This document shows, one piece after another, positions 16,362 through 24,711 of a stretch of DNA of 58,944 nucleotides; within the stretch, counting starts at the first letter, position 1; every line of letters begins with the position of its first letter. The DNA comes from Physcocola sp002396385. GTDB taxonomy: Bacteria > Bacteroidota > Bacteroidia > Bacteroidales > Paludibacteraceae. The DNA is taken from contig CAMNDM010000020.1 in assembly GCA_946535435.1 (NCBI GenBank), positions 1-58,944 of the forward strand, in the 5' to 3' direction. Under the pieces are notes generated by a model that was not told the DNA's origin, searched no databases, and saw only the letters and a program-made list of their open reading frames with translations. A program made the translations under genes and the position numbers.

Positions 16362-17297
16362 CTACAGGTTGTGCATCAGCCATTTCGATAGGTCCTCTTT
16401 TTTACTGCCGCTACGCCGGGCATAGTCTTCCAGTTGGTCGTCGCCTACTTTGCCTACCATAAAGTAGAACGATTTCGGATGCGATATGTAGAGGCCCGAT
16501 ATTGAGGCGTTGGGCTGCATGGCCCCATTTTCGGTGATGGAAATGCCTATTTCCTCCATTCTGAGCAACTGGTTTGTCTTGAATATGATGCGTTGGTCTG
16601 GTATTGATGGGTAGCCAATGGCCGGCCTTATTCCGTCGTATGGCTTTTTCATCAGTTCCTCTGGGGTGTAATGCTCGTTGGGGGCGTAACCCCAGTAGGT
16701 GGAGCGGACTTGCTGGTGCAGCCATTCGGCTGTGGCTTCGGCAAGACGGTCGGCTACGCTTTTAATGAGTATCGAGTTGTAAAGATCTCCCTTTTCTTTA
16801 TAACCCTCGCTTAATTTGTCTGCTCCGTCAACACAAAGACAGAATAATCCGATGAAATCGGACTTTGGTGAAATAAAGTCGGCAATCGACACACATTTGC
16901 CCGACAACTCTCCCGGGTGTTGTTGGCGCAGCATGGGTAGGTAAATCTCCGCTTGCCCTTCAGGACTGATGACGATGCCTTCGTTTTCGCTATGGGCGGG
17001 GCAAAACATAATTTTCGCCCTTATCGTCAAACTTTTCTCGTTTTTCGCCTTTAATAGCGTTTGGCGGGCGTCTTGGTAGAGGTTAAGGGCTTCGCGGGCT
17101 TTGTCGGCTCCGTATTTTCTGTTTTTTATCAGAAAATTTTGAATGCATTGCTCGCATCCGCAGAAATTGTCCATTCCATCGAATCTTCCGGGTAGCCCCC
17201 ACGCTTTGAAAAAGAAGACCCAGTCGATGTAGGGGACAACTGTCGATATGTCGATGTCGTCGAATACTTTCTCACCCTTTAACTTCGGAATGTCCAT
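16362..17297 (-). CDS. Stand-alone cobalamin-dependent methionine synthase reactivation domain protein
   Basis: A 311-residue protein matching the C-terminal activation domain of MetH. It has the DWVFFFKAWGLPGRF segment near the N-terminus (as in DWTPFF...), then ADRLAEATAEWLHQQVR, STYWGYAPNEHYTPEELM and the SAM-binding signature GIRPAIGYPSIPDQ. NASISGLYISHPKSFYFMVG and QLEDYARRSG close the domain. In E. coli this domain is fused to the catalytic MetH modules and binds SAM for reductive methylation of oxidised cobalamin. Here it stands alone, with no catalytic metH in the window, so it presumably works in trans with a core MetH encoded elsewhere. It follows the sugar kinase gene by only 3 nt. 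Confidence 0.9.
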   Translation of the reverse strand: MDIPKLKGEKVFDDIDISTVVPYIDWVFFFKAWGLPGRFDGMDNFCGCEQCIQNFLIKNRKYGADKAREALNLYQDARQTLLKAKNEKSLTIRAKIMFCPAHSENEGIVISPEGQAEIYLPMLRQQHPGELSGKCVSIADFISPKSDFIGLFCLCVDGADKLSEGYKEKGDLYNSILIKSVADRLAEATAEWLHQQVRSTYWGYAPNEHYTPEELMKKPYDGIRPAIGYPSIPDQRIIFKTNQLLRMEEIGISITENGAMQPNASISGLYISHPKSFYFMVGKVGDDQLEDYARRSGSKKEDLSKWLMHNL

Positions 17298-17300
17298 TGC

Positions 17301-18245
17301 CTATAGCTGGTTTTTAAAATGGTCTGCAAAGTCTTTCGAAATATAGTTCTCGAGGCTGGTGCAGACAAATGAACTGAACTCTATGCCGCAGGCCATTACT
17401 TTGTCCCAGATGACGGTCGGGACGCACCCTGTCTTCAAGTTGTCGTAGGTGATGCCGTATTTTAGTAGTCCGTATATTACGCCAGCATTGAAACTGTCGC
17501 CTGCCCCTACAGTGCTTACTGGTGTAACGGTGTGTGCCGCATACGATTTGGGTTCGTTGCCATTGCTGTACAGGGTTACTCCGTCTGCCCCTTTGGTATA
17601 GATGAAATTTTTGGTGAAGAAGTCAATGTGTTCTTTGTAGGTCAGGGCTGGGTCCTCTTCGCCAAACAGGTACTTGAAATCTTCGTCGCTTCCTTTGAAT
17701 ATGGTGACGTATTCCATATTTTCCAAGAATGATGGCATCAGGTGTCGAACTACTGGCGCCAGGTTTTTGCGGAAATTCACGTCGTAGTAGACAATGGCCT
17801 TTTTTTCGCGTGCTAGACCTAGCAACTCGATTAGCGGTTCGCGCAGGGCTTCGTTCAAGGCGAAAAACGAACCAATCAGTATTATATCGTTCTCCTGTAT
17901 GTCGGGCATTGTGTAGTCGAGGCGCCCTACGCTCGGATAGTCGGTATAAAACATATAGTCGGGGTGCTCGTTTTCGTCAAGAAAGGCTAGTGCCACTGCC
18001 GACTTGTGTTCGTGCGGAAGTGTGCACATTAGTTCGGTCGACACACCGTTCTCTTCCATACAATGGCGAACCAGCTGGCCCACGTTGTCGTTGCCGACTT
18101 CGCTGATGAAGAGCGGGCGCTCGCCCATACGCCCTAGCGATACCATAGCGTTAAACACCGAACCGCCTGGCTTGCCGCTGATGGGCTGGCCGTTTTTAAA
18201 AATGATGTCGAATACTGTTTCGCCTATTCCTATTACTTTTCGCAT
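17301..18245 (-). CDS. PfkB-family carbohydrate kinase (fructokinase-like)
   Basis: A 314-residue ribokinase-superfamily sugar kinase. The N-terminus has IGETVFDIIF and KPGGSVFNAMVSLGRMG (substrate loop), and the C-terminus has TPVSTVGAGDSFNAGVIYG, the PfkB signature 2 with the catalytic Asp of GAGDSF. The closest group by these motifs is fructokinase, but the sugar is not certain. The frame opens at 18272; that codon lies within an exact -7 promoter box, so the ATG at 18245 (MRKVIGIGE) is used. First gene of a minus-strand series, 3 nt before the MetH reactivation gene. Confidence 0.9.
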   Translation of the reverse strand: MRKVIGIGETVFDIIFKNGQPISGKPGGSVFNAMVSLGRMGERPLFISEVGNDNVGQLVRHCMEENGVSTELMCTLPHEHKSAVALAFLDENEHPDYMFYTDYPSVGRLDYTMPDIQENDIILIGSFFALNEALREPLIELLGLAREKKAIVYYDVNFRKNLAPVVRHLMPSFLENMEYVTIFKGSDEDFKYLFGEEDPALTYKEHIDFFTKNFIYTKGADGVTLYSNGNEPKSYAAHTVTPVSTVGAGDSFNAGVIYGLLKYGITYDNLKTGCVPTVIWDKVMACGIEFSSFVCTSLENYISKDFADHFKNQL

Positions 18246-18269
18246 GTTGTGTCTTCTTAATTTTCGGGG

Positions 18270-18277
18270 CAAATATA
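18270..18277 (-). promoter_or_regulatory. -7 box (TATATTTG, minus strand) for the PfkB kinase gene
   Basis: An exact TAnnTTTG match 24 nt upstream of the ATG at 18245. It overlaps the longest possible start (18272) and so excludes it. Confidence 0.55.
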
Positions 18278-18762
18278 ATCAAATTTGTTTATATGCTTGT
18301 GGCGTTTGCGATGGGTTGTGGTAGGTTCCTCCGACATTCTGTTCGATTGTCTTACAATATGTTCCTGCTTTTCCAAAAAATTATTGCTGCTTAGTACATT
18401 TTTTACTTCATTTTGCGTCCGAATATGACAAATTGAAAGCAAATTCGAAGTATTTGTAGCAGAATGTGTTCGAGTGGCCGCTTGGTAGCTTTTTGCGGAA
18501 GTTTGAATTTGTTAGTTTGTGGTCGACTGAAACTGAAAAATGCGCTTTTTTGATGCATTTTTTGTTTCAGTTTGAAAGTTAATGTTAAAAAAATACTATT
18601 TATCAACAGCGGTTGCCTCGTTGTAGTGTAATATATAAGTAATTTTGTGAGCGATTAACAACCAGCCGGCTTTTCCCAGTCGCTGAGGATGGTTTTTGAA
18701 ACAGATAACTAACAAGATTTTATAACTGGCTATAACGTTTGAGCCGCAAAAGAAACAAATTT
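18278..18762. other. Intergenic region between divergent pfkB and gltB
   Basis: About 490 nt without a convincing gene. It holds the pfkB promoter side at its left end and the gltB -7 box at 18640-18647, followed by a leader of about 110 nt. Open frames on the minus strand (18257-18442, 18403-18606) have no recognisable protein features. I see no riboswitch that I can name. Confidence 0.6.
18640..18647 (+). promoter_or_regulatory. -7 box (TAATTTTG) for gltB-gltD
   Basis: An exact TAnnTTTG match. A GTTG lies 16 nt upstream, closer than the usual 19-21. The predicted leader before the ATG at 18763 is about 110 nt, long enough for regulation. Confidence 0.45.
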
Positions 18763-21700
18763 ATGCAAAGCAATTATCCTACGCAGGGGGGACTTTACAA
18801 TCCCGAGTACGAGCACGATGCGTGTGGTGTCGGAATGCTGGTTAACATTCACGGCAACAAGAGTCACGAGCTTGTGGATTCAGCATTAAAGGTTCTTGAA
18901 AACATGCGCCACCGTGGTGCTGAAGGCGCTGACAACAAAACTGGCGACGGTGCGGGAATCATGTTGCAGATTCCTCACGAATTCATTCTTCTTCAAGGTA
19001 TTCCTGTCCCTGAGAAGGGTAAGTATGGTACCGGTCTCGTTTTTTTGCCTAAGGACAAGAAAAAGCAGCAAGACATCCTCAACATCATGATTGAGGAAAT
19101 TGAGAGGGAAGACCTTACGCTTATGCACCTTCGCGATGTCCCTACTAATTCCGAGTGTTTGGGTAAGGCTGCGGCTGCCGTTGAACCCGATATCAAACAG
19201 GTGTTTGTTACGGGTGTCACTAACGAAAAACTCGATTCTTTCGACCGTACGCTCTACATCATCCGTAAGAAGATTGAGAATCGTATCAAGGACGAGGATT
19301 TTTATATTGTTTCTCTTTCTAGCAAGAATATCGTTTATAAGGGTATGCTTACCTCTATGCAGGTTCGCGAATACTTCCCTGATTTGAGCAATAACTATTT
19401 TACCAGTGGTTTGGCTTTGGTGCACTCTCGTTTCTCTACCAATACCTTTCCTCGCTGGTCTTTGGCTCAGCCTTTCCGTCTGCTTTGCCATAATGGTGAA
19501 ATCAATACCATCCGTGGTAACCGTGCCTGGATGGAGGCGCGCGAGAGTGTGCTCTCTTCTGAGATGCTGGGCGATGTTAAGGCTATTCACCCTATCATTC
19601 AACCGGGTATGTCTGACTCGGCTTCCCTCGATAACGCACTCGAGTTCTTCCTTATGTCGGGTATGAGCCTGCCTCACGCTATGGCGATGCTCGTTCCTGA
19701 ACCTTTCAACGAAAAGAACCCTATCAGTGAGGACCTGAAGGCGTTCTACGAATACCACTCTATCTTGATGGAGCCTTGGGACGGTCCGGCTGCCCTTTTG
19801 TTCTCTGACGGACGTTTTGCCGGCGGTATGCTCGACCGTAACGGCTTGCGCCCTTCGCGCTACCTCATCACGAACAACGATATGATGCTGGTGGCTTCTG
19901 AAGTGGGTACTATTGAGTTCGAACCTTCTGAAATTAAGGAAAAGGGCCGCTTGCAACCTGGTAAACTGCTCCTTATCGATACGGAAGAGGGTAAGATCTA
20001 TTATAATGGTGAAATTAAAGACAAACTCTGCCACCAGAAACCTTATCGCGAATGGTTGTCGACCAACCGTATTGAACTTGACAAACTCAAGAGTGGACGT
20101 AAGGTTAGCAACGATGTGGAAGATTACGACCGCAAGTTGCTCCACTTTGGTTTCACTCAAGAAGATATCCGTCGTACCATCATCCCGATGGCTTCTAACG
20201 GTGCGGAACCTGTTGCCGCTATGGGTAACGATACTCCGCTGGCTGTTATCACCGAGAAGCCACAGTTGCTTTTCAACTACTTCCGCCAACAGTTCGCACA
20301 GGTTACCAACCCTGCTATCGACTCTATTCGTGAAGAGTTGGTGATGAGCCTTACCGAATATATTGGTGCTGTGGGCATGAACATTCTTTCGCCTAGTGGC
20401 GAACACTGTAAAATGGTCCGTCTTCCACAGCCTGTGTTGAACAACACCCAGCTCGATATTCTCTGTAACATCCGTTATAAGGGCTTTAAGACCGAAAAGT
20501 TGCCTATCCTCTTCGAAATCTCTAAGGGTGAGGCTGGCTTGAAGGCGGCTCTCGACGATATCTGTAAGAAGGCTGAGGCCAGTGTCGACGAGGGTGTTAA
20601 CTACATTATATTGTCGGATCGCGACATCGATGCCGAACACGCGGCTATCCCTTCTCTGCTTGCGGTGAGTGCGGTTCACCATTATCTGATTTCTGTTCAG
20701 AAACGTGTACAAACAGCCATCATCATCGAGTCTGGTGAAATACGCGAGGTTATGCATGCGGCCTTGTTGCTCGGATATGGTGCTTCTGCCCTCTGTCCTT
20801 ATATGGCTTACGCTGTTATTGCCGATCAGGTTAAGAAGGGTGAAATTAATGAGAACTACGAGTCGGCTGAAAAGAAATACATCAAAGCTGTCGACAAGAG
20901 CCTGCTCAAGATTATGGCGAAGATGGGTATCTCTACAATCCGTTCTTACCGTGGTGCCAAAATTTTCGAAAGCCTTGGCTTGAGCGAAGACTTGTTGAAC
21001 ACTTACTTCGGTACCAAACAGGCTACTATCGGTGGTATCGGTTTGAAGGAAATTGCGCGCGATGCTATTCGGTTCCATAATCAGGCTTTTGCTTCTAAAA
21101 TCAGCCCTATTCTTCCTAGTAGTGGCTTGTTCGCTTACCATAAAGATGGCGAGAAGCACGCTTGGAATCCTGAAACCATCGCTAACCTCCAGTTGGCTAC
21201 CCGCTTGAATGACTACAATCGTTACAAGACTTATGCTAAACTGGTCGACGAGAAAGAAGATCCTATCTTCATCCGCGACTTCTTCAATTTCAAGAAGAAT
21301 CCTATCGACATCAACAAGGTCGAGCCGGTTGAGGAAATCGTCAAGCACTTCGTAACTGCCGCTATGTCGTTCGGTGCCATCTCTAAGGAGGCGCACGAGG
21401 CTCTCGCTTTGGCTATGAACAAACTGGGCGGACGTAGTAACACTGGTGAGGGTGGTGAAGACAACGAGCGTTTCCATTCTACTGTCGATGGCGTTTCGTT
21501 GTGCTCTAAAACAAAACAGGTCGCATCTGGTCGTTTCGGCGTGACGGCTGAATACTTGGTCAATGCGGAAGAAATTCAGATTAAAGTGGCTCAGGGTGCT
21601 AAACCTGGGGAGGGTGGACAGCTGCCTGGGTTTAAGGTTGATGCTGTTATTGCCAAAACCCGTCACTCTATTAAGGGTATCTCTCTTATATCTCCTCCTC

Positions 21701-23250
21701 CTCACCACGATATTTATTCAATAGAAGATTTGGCACAACTGATTTTCGACTTGAAAAATGTCAACCCTAATGCGGCCATCTCTGTTAAACTCGTTGCCGA
21801 AACCGGTGTCGGTACCATTGCCGCAGGTGTGGCTAAGGCTAAAGGTGACCTAGTGGTCATTTCTGGCGCTGAGGGTGGTACTGGTGCTTCTCCGGCTTCT
21901 TCAATGCGCTTTGCGGGCATCTCGCCGGAAATCGGATTGAGCGAGACTCACCAGACTTTGGTTGAAAACAACCTCCGTGGTTACATCCGTGTTCAGGTTG
22001 ATGGTCAGTTGAAGACCGGACGCGATGTCATTAGTATGGCGCTTCTTGGTGCTGAGGAGTATGGTTTCGGAACTGCTGTGCTGATTGTCTTGGGCTGCGT
22101 TATGATGCGCAAGTGCAATACCAATACATGCCCTGTGGGTGTGGCTACGCAAGACCCTAAATTGCGTGAGCGTTTCCGCGGTCACTCTGAGTATGTGGTG
22201 AACTATTTCCGCTTCATTGCACAAGAAGTCCGGGAATATCTGGCTGAAATGGGTTTCACCTCTCTTAAAGATATTATCGGACGTACCGACCTGATTGAGA
22301 TAAAGCCTCGTAAGGAAGGCTCAAAAGCTGCTACTATCGATTTCAGCCGTCTTCTCCATAGGGTTGAAAATGGTGCCGACATCGTTTGCACTACACCTCA
22401 AAACCACGAAATAGACAAGGTGCTTGATGTGGATTTGATTGCTGAGGCAAAAGAGGCGGTCGAAAACAAGAAGGAGGTCTCTCTCAATTATAGTATTAAA
22501 AATACCGACCGTGCTGCTGGTGTTATGCTTTCTGGTCTGGTGGCAAAAAAATATGGTGCTGCCGGTTTGCCTGACGAAACAATTAATGTCCGCTTCAAGG
22601 GGTCTGCTGGCCAAAGTTTCGGCGCTTTCTTGATGAAGGGTATCAACTTCAAACTCGAAGGTGAGTGTAACGACTACTTCGGTAAGGGTTTGAGCGGTGG
22701 ACGTATCTCTATCATCCCTCCAATCCGTAGTAACTTTGCTGCCGAAGACAATATTATTGCGGGTAACACGGGCTTATATGGCGCTACCTCTGGCGAACTT
22801 TATGTGAATGGCCGTGTTGGCGAGCGTTTCGCTGTTCGCAACTCGGGGGCGATTGCGGTTGTTGAGGGCGCTGGCGACCACTGTTGCGAATATATGACTG
22901 GCGGACGTGTGGTTGTTCTGGGTGAAACCGGACGTAACTTTGGCGCTGGTATGTCGGGCGGTGTCGCTTATGTTTGGAACAAGAACCAGAATTTCGATTA
23001 CTTCTGTAATATGGATATGGTTGAGTTGACCCTTATCGAGGAAACTGCTTCTCGTAAGGAGTTGCACGAACTCATCCGCCAGCACTACCTCTATACGGGC
23101 TCGAAGATTGCCCGCACTATGCTCGACGACTGGAACCACTATGTGGAGGAATTCATCCAGATTACTCCTATCGAGTACAAGCATGTGCTTCAGGAAGAGC
23201 AGTTGGCTAAATTGCAACAGAAAATTTCTGATATCAGCCGCGATTATTAA
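18763..23250 (+). CDS. gltB: Glutamate synthase, large (alpha) subunit
   Basis: A 1495-residue enzyme that makes two glutamates from glutamine and 2-oxoglutarate. It has an N-terminal Ntn glutaminase domain whose catalytic Cys21 (YEHDACGVGM) is exposed after removal of a 20-residue propeptide. The central and FMN-binding synthase domains follow, including GGRSNTGEGGED and GAEGGTGASPASSM. The 3Fe-4S cluster Cys lie in CVMMRKCNTNTCPVGVATQ. The C-terminal beta-helix domain contains repeated G-rich turns (GGRVVVLGETGRNFGAGMSGG). A TTG at 18739 is in frame, but the ATG at 18763 gives the usual propeptide. It is followed 49 nt later by gltD. Confidence 0.97.
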   Translation: MQSNYPTQGGLYNPEYEHDACGVGMLVNIHGNKSHELVDSALKVLENMRHRGAEGADNKTGDGAGIMLQIPHEFILLQGIPVPEKGKYGTGLVFLPKDKKKQQDILNIMIEEIEREDLTLMHLRDVPTNSECLGKAAAAVEPDIKQVFVTGVTNEKLDSFDRTLYIIRKKIENRIKDEDFYIVSLSSKNIVYKGMLTSMQVREYFPDLSNNYFTSGLALVHSRFSTNTFPRWSLAQPFRLLCHNGEINTIRGNRAWMEARESVLSSEMLGDVKAIHPIIQPGMSDSASLDNALEFFLMSGMSLPHAMAMLVPEPFNEKNPISEDLKAFYEYHSILMEPWDGPAALLFSDGRFAGGMLDRNGLRPSRYLITNNDMMLVASEVGTIEFEPSEIKEKGRLQPGKLLLIDTEEGKIYYNGEIKDKLCHQKPYREWLSTNRIELDKLKSGRKVSNDVEDYDRKLLHFGFTQEDIRRTIIPMASNGAEPVAAMGNDTPLAVITEKPQLLFNYFRQQFAQVTNPAIDSIREELVMSLTEYIGAVGMNILSPSGEHCKMVRLPQPVLNNTQLDILCNIRYKGFKTEKLPILFEISKGEAGLKAALDDICKKAEASVDEGVNYIILSDRDIDAEHAAIPSLLAVSAVHHYLISVQKRVQTAIIIESGEIREVMHAALLLGYGASALCPYMAYAVIADQVKKGEINENYESAEKKYIKAVDKSLLKIMAKMGISTIRSYRGAKIFESLGLSEDLLNTYFGTKQATIGGIGLKEIARDAIRFHNQAFASKISPILPSSGLFAYHKDGEKHAWNPETIANLQLATRLNDYNRYKTYAKLVDEKEDPIFIRDFFNFKKNPIDINKVEPVEEIVKHFVTAAMSFGAISKEAHEALALAMNKLGGRSNTGEGGEDNERFHSTVDGVSLCSKTKQVASGRFGVTAEYLVNAEEIQIKVAQGAKPGEGGQLPGFKVDAVIAKTRHSIKGISLISPPPHHDIYSIEDLAQLIFDLKNVNPNAAISVKLVAETGVGTIAAGVAKAKGDLVVISGAEGGTGASPASSMRFAGISPEIGLSETHQTLVENNLRGYIRVQVDGQLKTGRDVISMALLGAEEYGFGTAVLIVLGCVMMRKCNTNTCPVGVATQDPKLRERFRGHSEYVVNYFRFIAQEVREYLAEMGFTSLKDIIGRTDLIEIKPRKEGSKAATIDFSRLLHRVENGADIVCTTPQNHEIDKVLDVDLIAEAKEAVENKKEVSLNYSIKNTDRAAGVMLSGLVAKKYGAAGLPDETINVRFKGSAGQSFGAFLMKGINFKLEGECNDYFGKGLSGGRISIIPPIRSNFAAEDNIIAGNTGLYGATSGELYVNGRVGERFAVRNSGAIAVVEGAGDHCCEYMTGGRVVVLGETGRNFGAGMSGGVAYVWNKNQNFDYFCNMDMVELTLIEETASRKELHELIRQHYLYTGSKIARTMLDDWNHYVEEFIQITPIEYKHVLQEEQLAKLQQKISDISRDY

Positions 23251-23299
23251 TACGGCAGTCCATTCATTATATTTCAAAAACTTCTAAAAGGTTACTAAA

Positions 23300-24643
23300 A
23301 TGGGAAATCCTAAAGCATTTTTGACTATACCAAGAAAGGACGCCGGTTATCGTCCTATCAACGACCGTATCAACGACTTTGGTGAGGTTGAACAGACTCT
23401 TAACGACCACGACCGCCAGTTGCAGGCTTCTCGCTGCATGGAGTGTGGTGTCCCTTTCTGCCACTGGGCCTGCCCGCTTGGCAACAAACAGTTCGATTTC
23501 AACGACGCTATTTATAAGGGTAAGTGGAAAGAGGCTTACGATGTGCTGCGTCAGACGAACGACTTTCCTGAATTTACCGGACGCATCTGTCCGGCACTCT
23601 GTGAAAAGAGTTGCGTCCTTAACCTGACCATCAAGGAGCCTACCACCATCCGCGAAAACGAGTGCTCTATCATCGAGAAGGCTTTCCAGGAAGGCTTTGT
23701 TGTTCCTGAAATTCCTGAAAAACGCAATGGTAAGAAGGTGGCTGTTATTGGTGCCGGCCCTGCCGGTCTTTCAGTTGCCTGCCGTCTGAACCAGATGGGT
23801 TACACAGTTACCGTTTTCGAAAAGAACGAGGCTATCGGCGGTTTGGTCCGTTTCGGTATTCCAAACTTCAAACTTAACAAGGCTGTCATTGACCGCCGTC
23901 AGGCTGTCCTCGAGGCCGAGGGTATTGAGTTCAAGTGTAATCAAGATATCGATATTAAGAATCTTCCTGCCGGCTACGACGCTTATGCGGTTTGTACCGG
24001 AACTCCTACCGCACGCGATTTGAATGTGCCAGGACGCGATTTGAAGGGTGTTTACTTCGCGCTTGAAATGTTGTCGCAACAGAACCGTGTGCTCGCCGGC
24101 CAGTCTTTCTCGAAAGACGAGTTGGTGAACGCCAAGGGTAAGAAGGTTTTGGTGATTGGTGGTGGTGATACGGGTTCTGACTGTATCGGTACTGCACACC
24201 GCCAGGGTTGCGTAAGTGTTACCCAAATCGAAATCATGCCTAAGCCTCCGGTTGACGACAATCCGGCTACACCTTGGCCTAACTGGCCTGTTGTCTTGAA
24301 AACGACTTCCAGCCACAAGGAGGGTTGCGACCGCCGCTGGTTGCTGACTACCAACAAGTTTATTGGCAAGAACGGCAAGCTGACGGGTGCTGAGGTGGAA
24401 GAGGTGGAATGGAAACCAAATCCTGATGGCGGACGCCCTATTATGGTTCCAACTGGTAAGAAGGAAATCATAGAGTGCGATATGGCCCTCTTGGCCATGG
24501 GCTTCTTGAAGCCTGTGCAGCCTGAGGTGGCCGATAATGTCTTCTTCGCTGGTGACGCCGCTTCTGGTGCCAGTTTGGTTGTAAGGGCTTTGGCTTCGGG
24601 TCGTGATGTGGCCCAGAAGATTGACGCCTATTTGAACAAATAA
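23300..24643 (+). CDS. gltD: Glutamate synthase, small (beta) subunit
   Basis: A 447-residue NADPH-dependent flavoprotein that passes electrons to the GltB FMN and iron-sulfur centres. The N-terminal iron-sulfur domain has CMECGVPFCHWACPLGN and CPALCEKSCVLN. The FAD site is VIGAGPAGLSVACRL and the NAD(P) site VIGGGDTGSDCIGTA; a second FAD segment is VFFAGDAASGASLVVRA. Length is normal for the family. It lies 49 nt after gltB and 68 nt before asnB, all in one direction, so the three probably respond together to nitrogen supply. Confidence 0.97.
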   Translation: MGNPKAFLTIPRKDAGYRPINDRINDFGEVEQTLNDHDRQLQASRCMECGVPFCHWACPLGNKQFDFNDAIYKGKWKEAYDVLRQTNDFPEFTGRICPALCEKSCVLNLTIKEPTTIRENECSIIEKAFQEGFVVPEIPEKRNGKKVAVIGAGPAGLSVACRLNQMGYTVTVFEKNEAIGGLVRFGIPNFKLNKAVIDRRQAVLEAEGIEFKCNQDIDIKNLPAGYDAYAVCTGTPTARDLNVPGRDLKGVYFALEMLSQQNRVLAGQSFSKDELVNAKGKKVLVIGGGDTGSDCIGTAHRQGCVSVTQIEIMPKPPVDDNPATPWPNWPVVLKTTSSHKEGCDRRWLLTTNKFIGKNGKLTGAEVEEVEWKPNPDGGRPIMVPTGKKEIIECDMALLAMGFLKPVQPEVADNVFFAGDAASGASLVVRALASGRDVAQKIDAYLNK

Positions 24644-24668
24644 TTAACTGAATACATTTCAACAAAAC

Positions 24669-24693
24669 GGGGGACTTCCTTCCGGTGTCCCCC
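24669..24693 (+). other. GC-rich hairpin between gltD and asnB
   Basis: GGGGGAC (24669-24675) pairs with GTCCCCC (24687-24693) around an 11-nt loop. Only TT follows, so it is a weak terminator at best; it may set the ratio of asnB to glt transcript or protect the upstream mRNA end. Confidence 0.5.
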
Positions 24694-24711
24694 TTCTAAT
24701 AAGATATATCT

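Noticed and set aside
18257..18606. Two small minus-strand frames upstream of gltB
   Set aside because: Low-complexity translations, overlapping each other, with no ribosome-binding site or promoter; treated as non-coding.
18886..21708. A 940-codon open frame on the minus strand inside gltB
   Set aside because: It lies wholly antisense to gltB, whose protein is recognisable throughout. Its translation is rich in Arg, Thr, Val and Asn, without any domain; a shadow of gltB codon bias.
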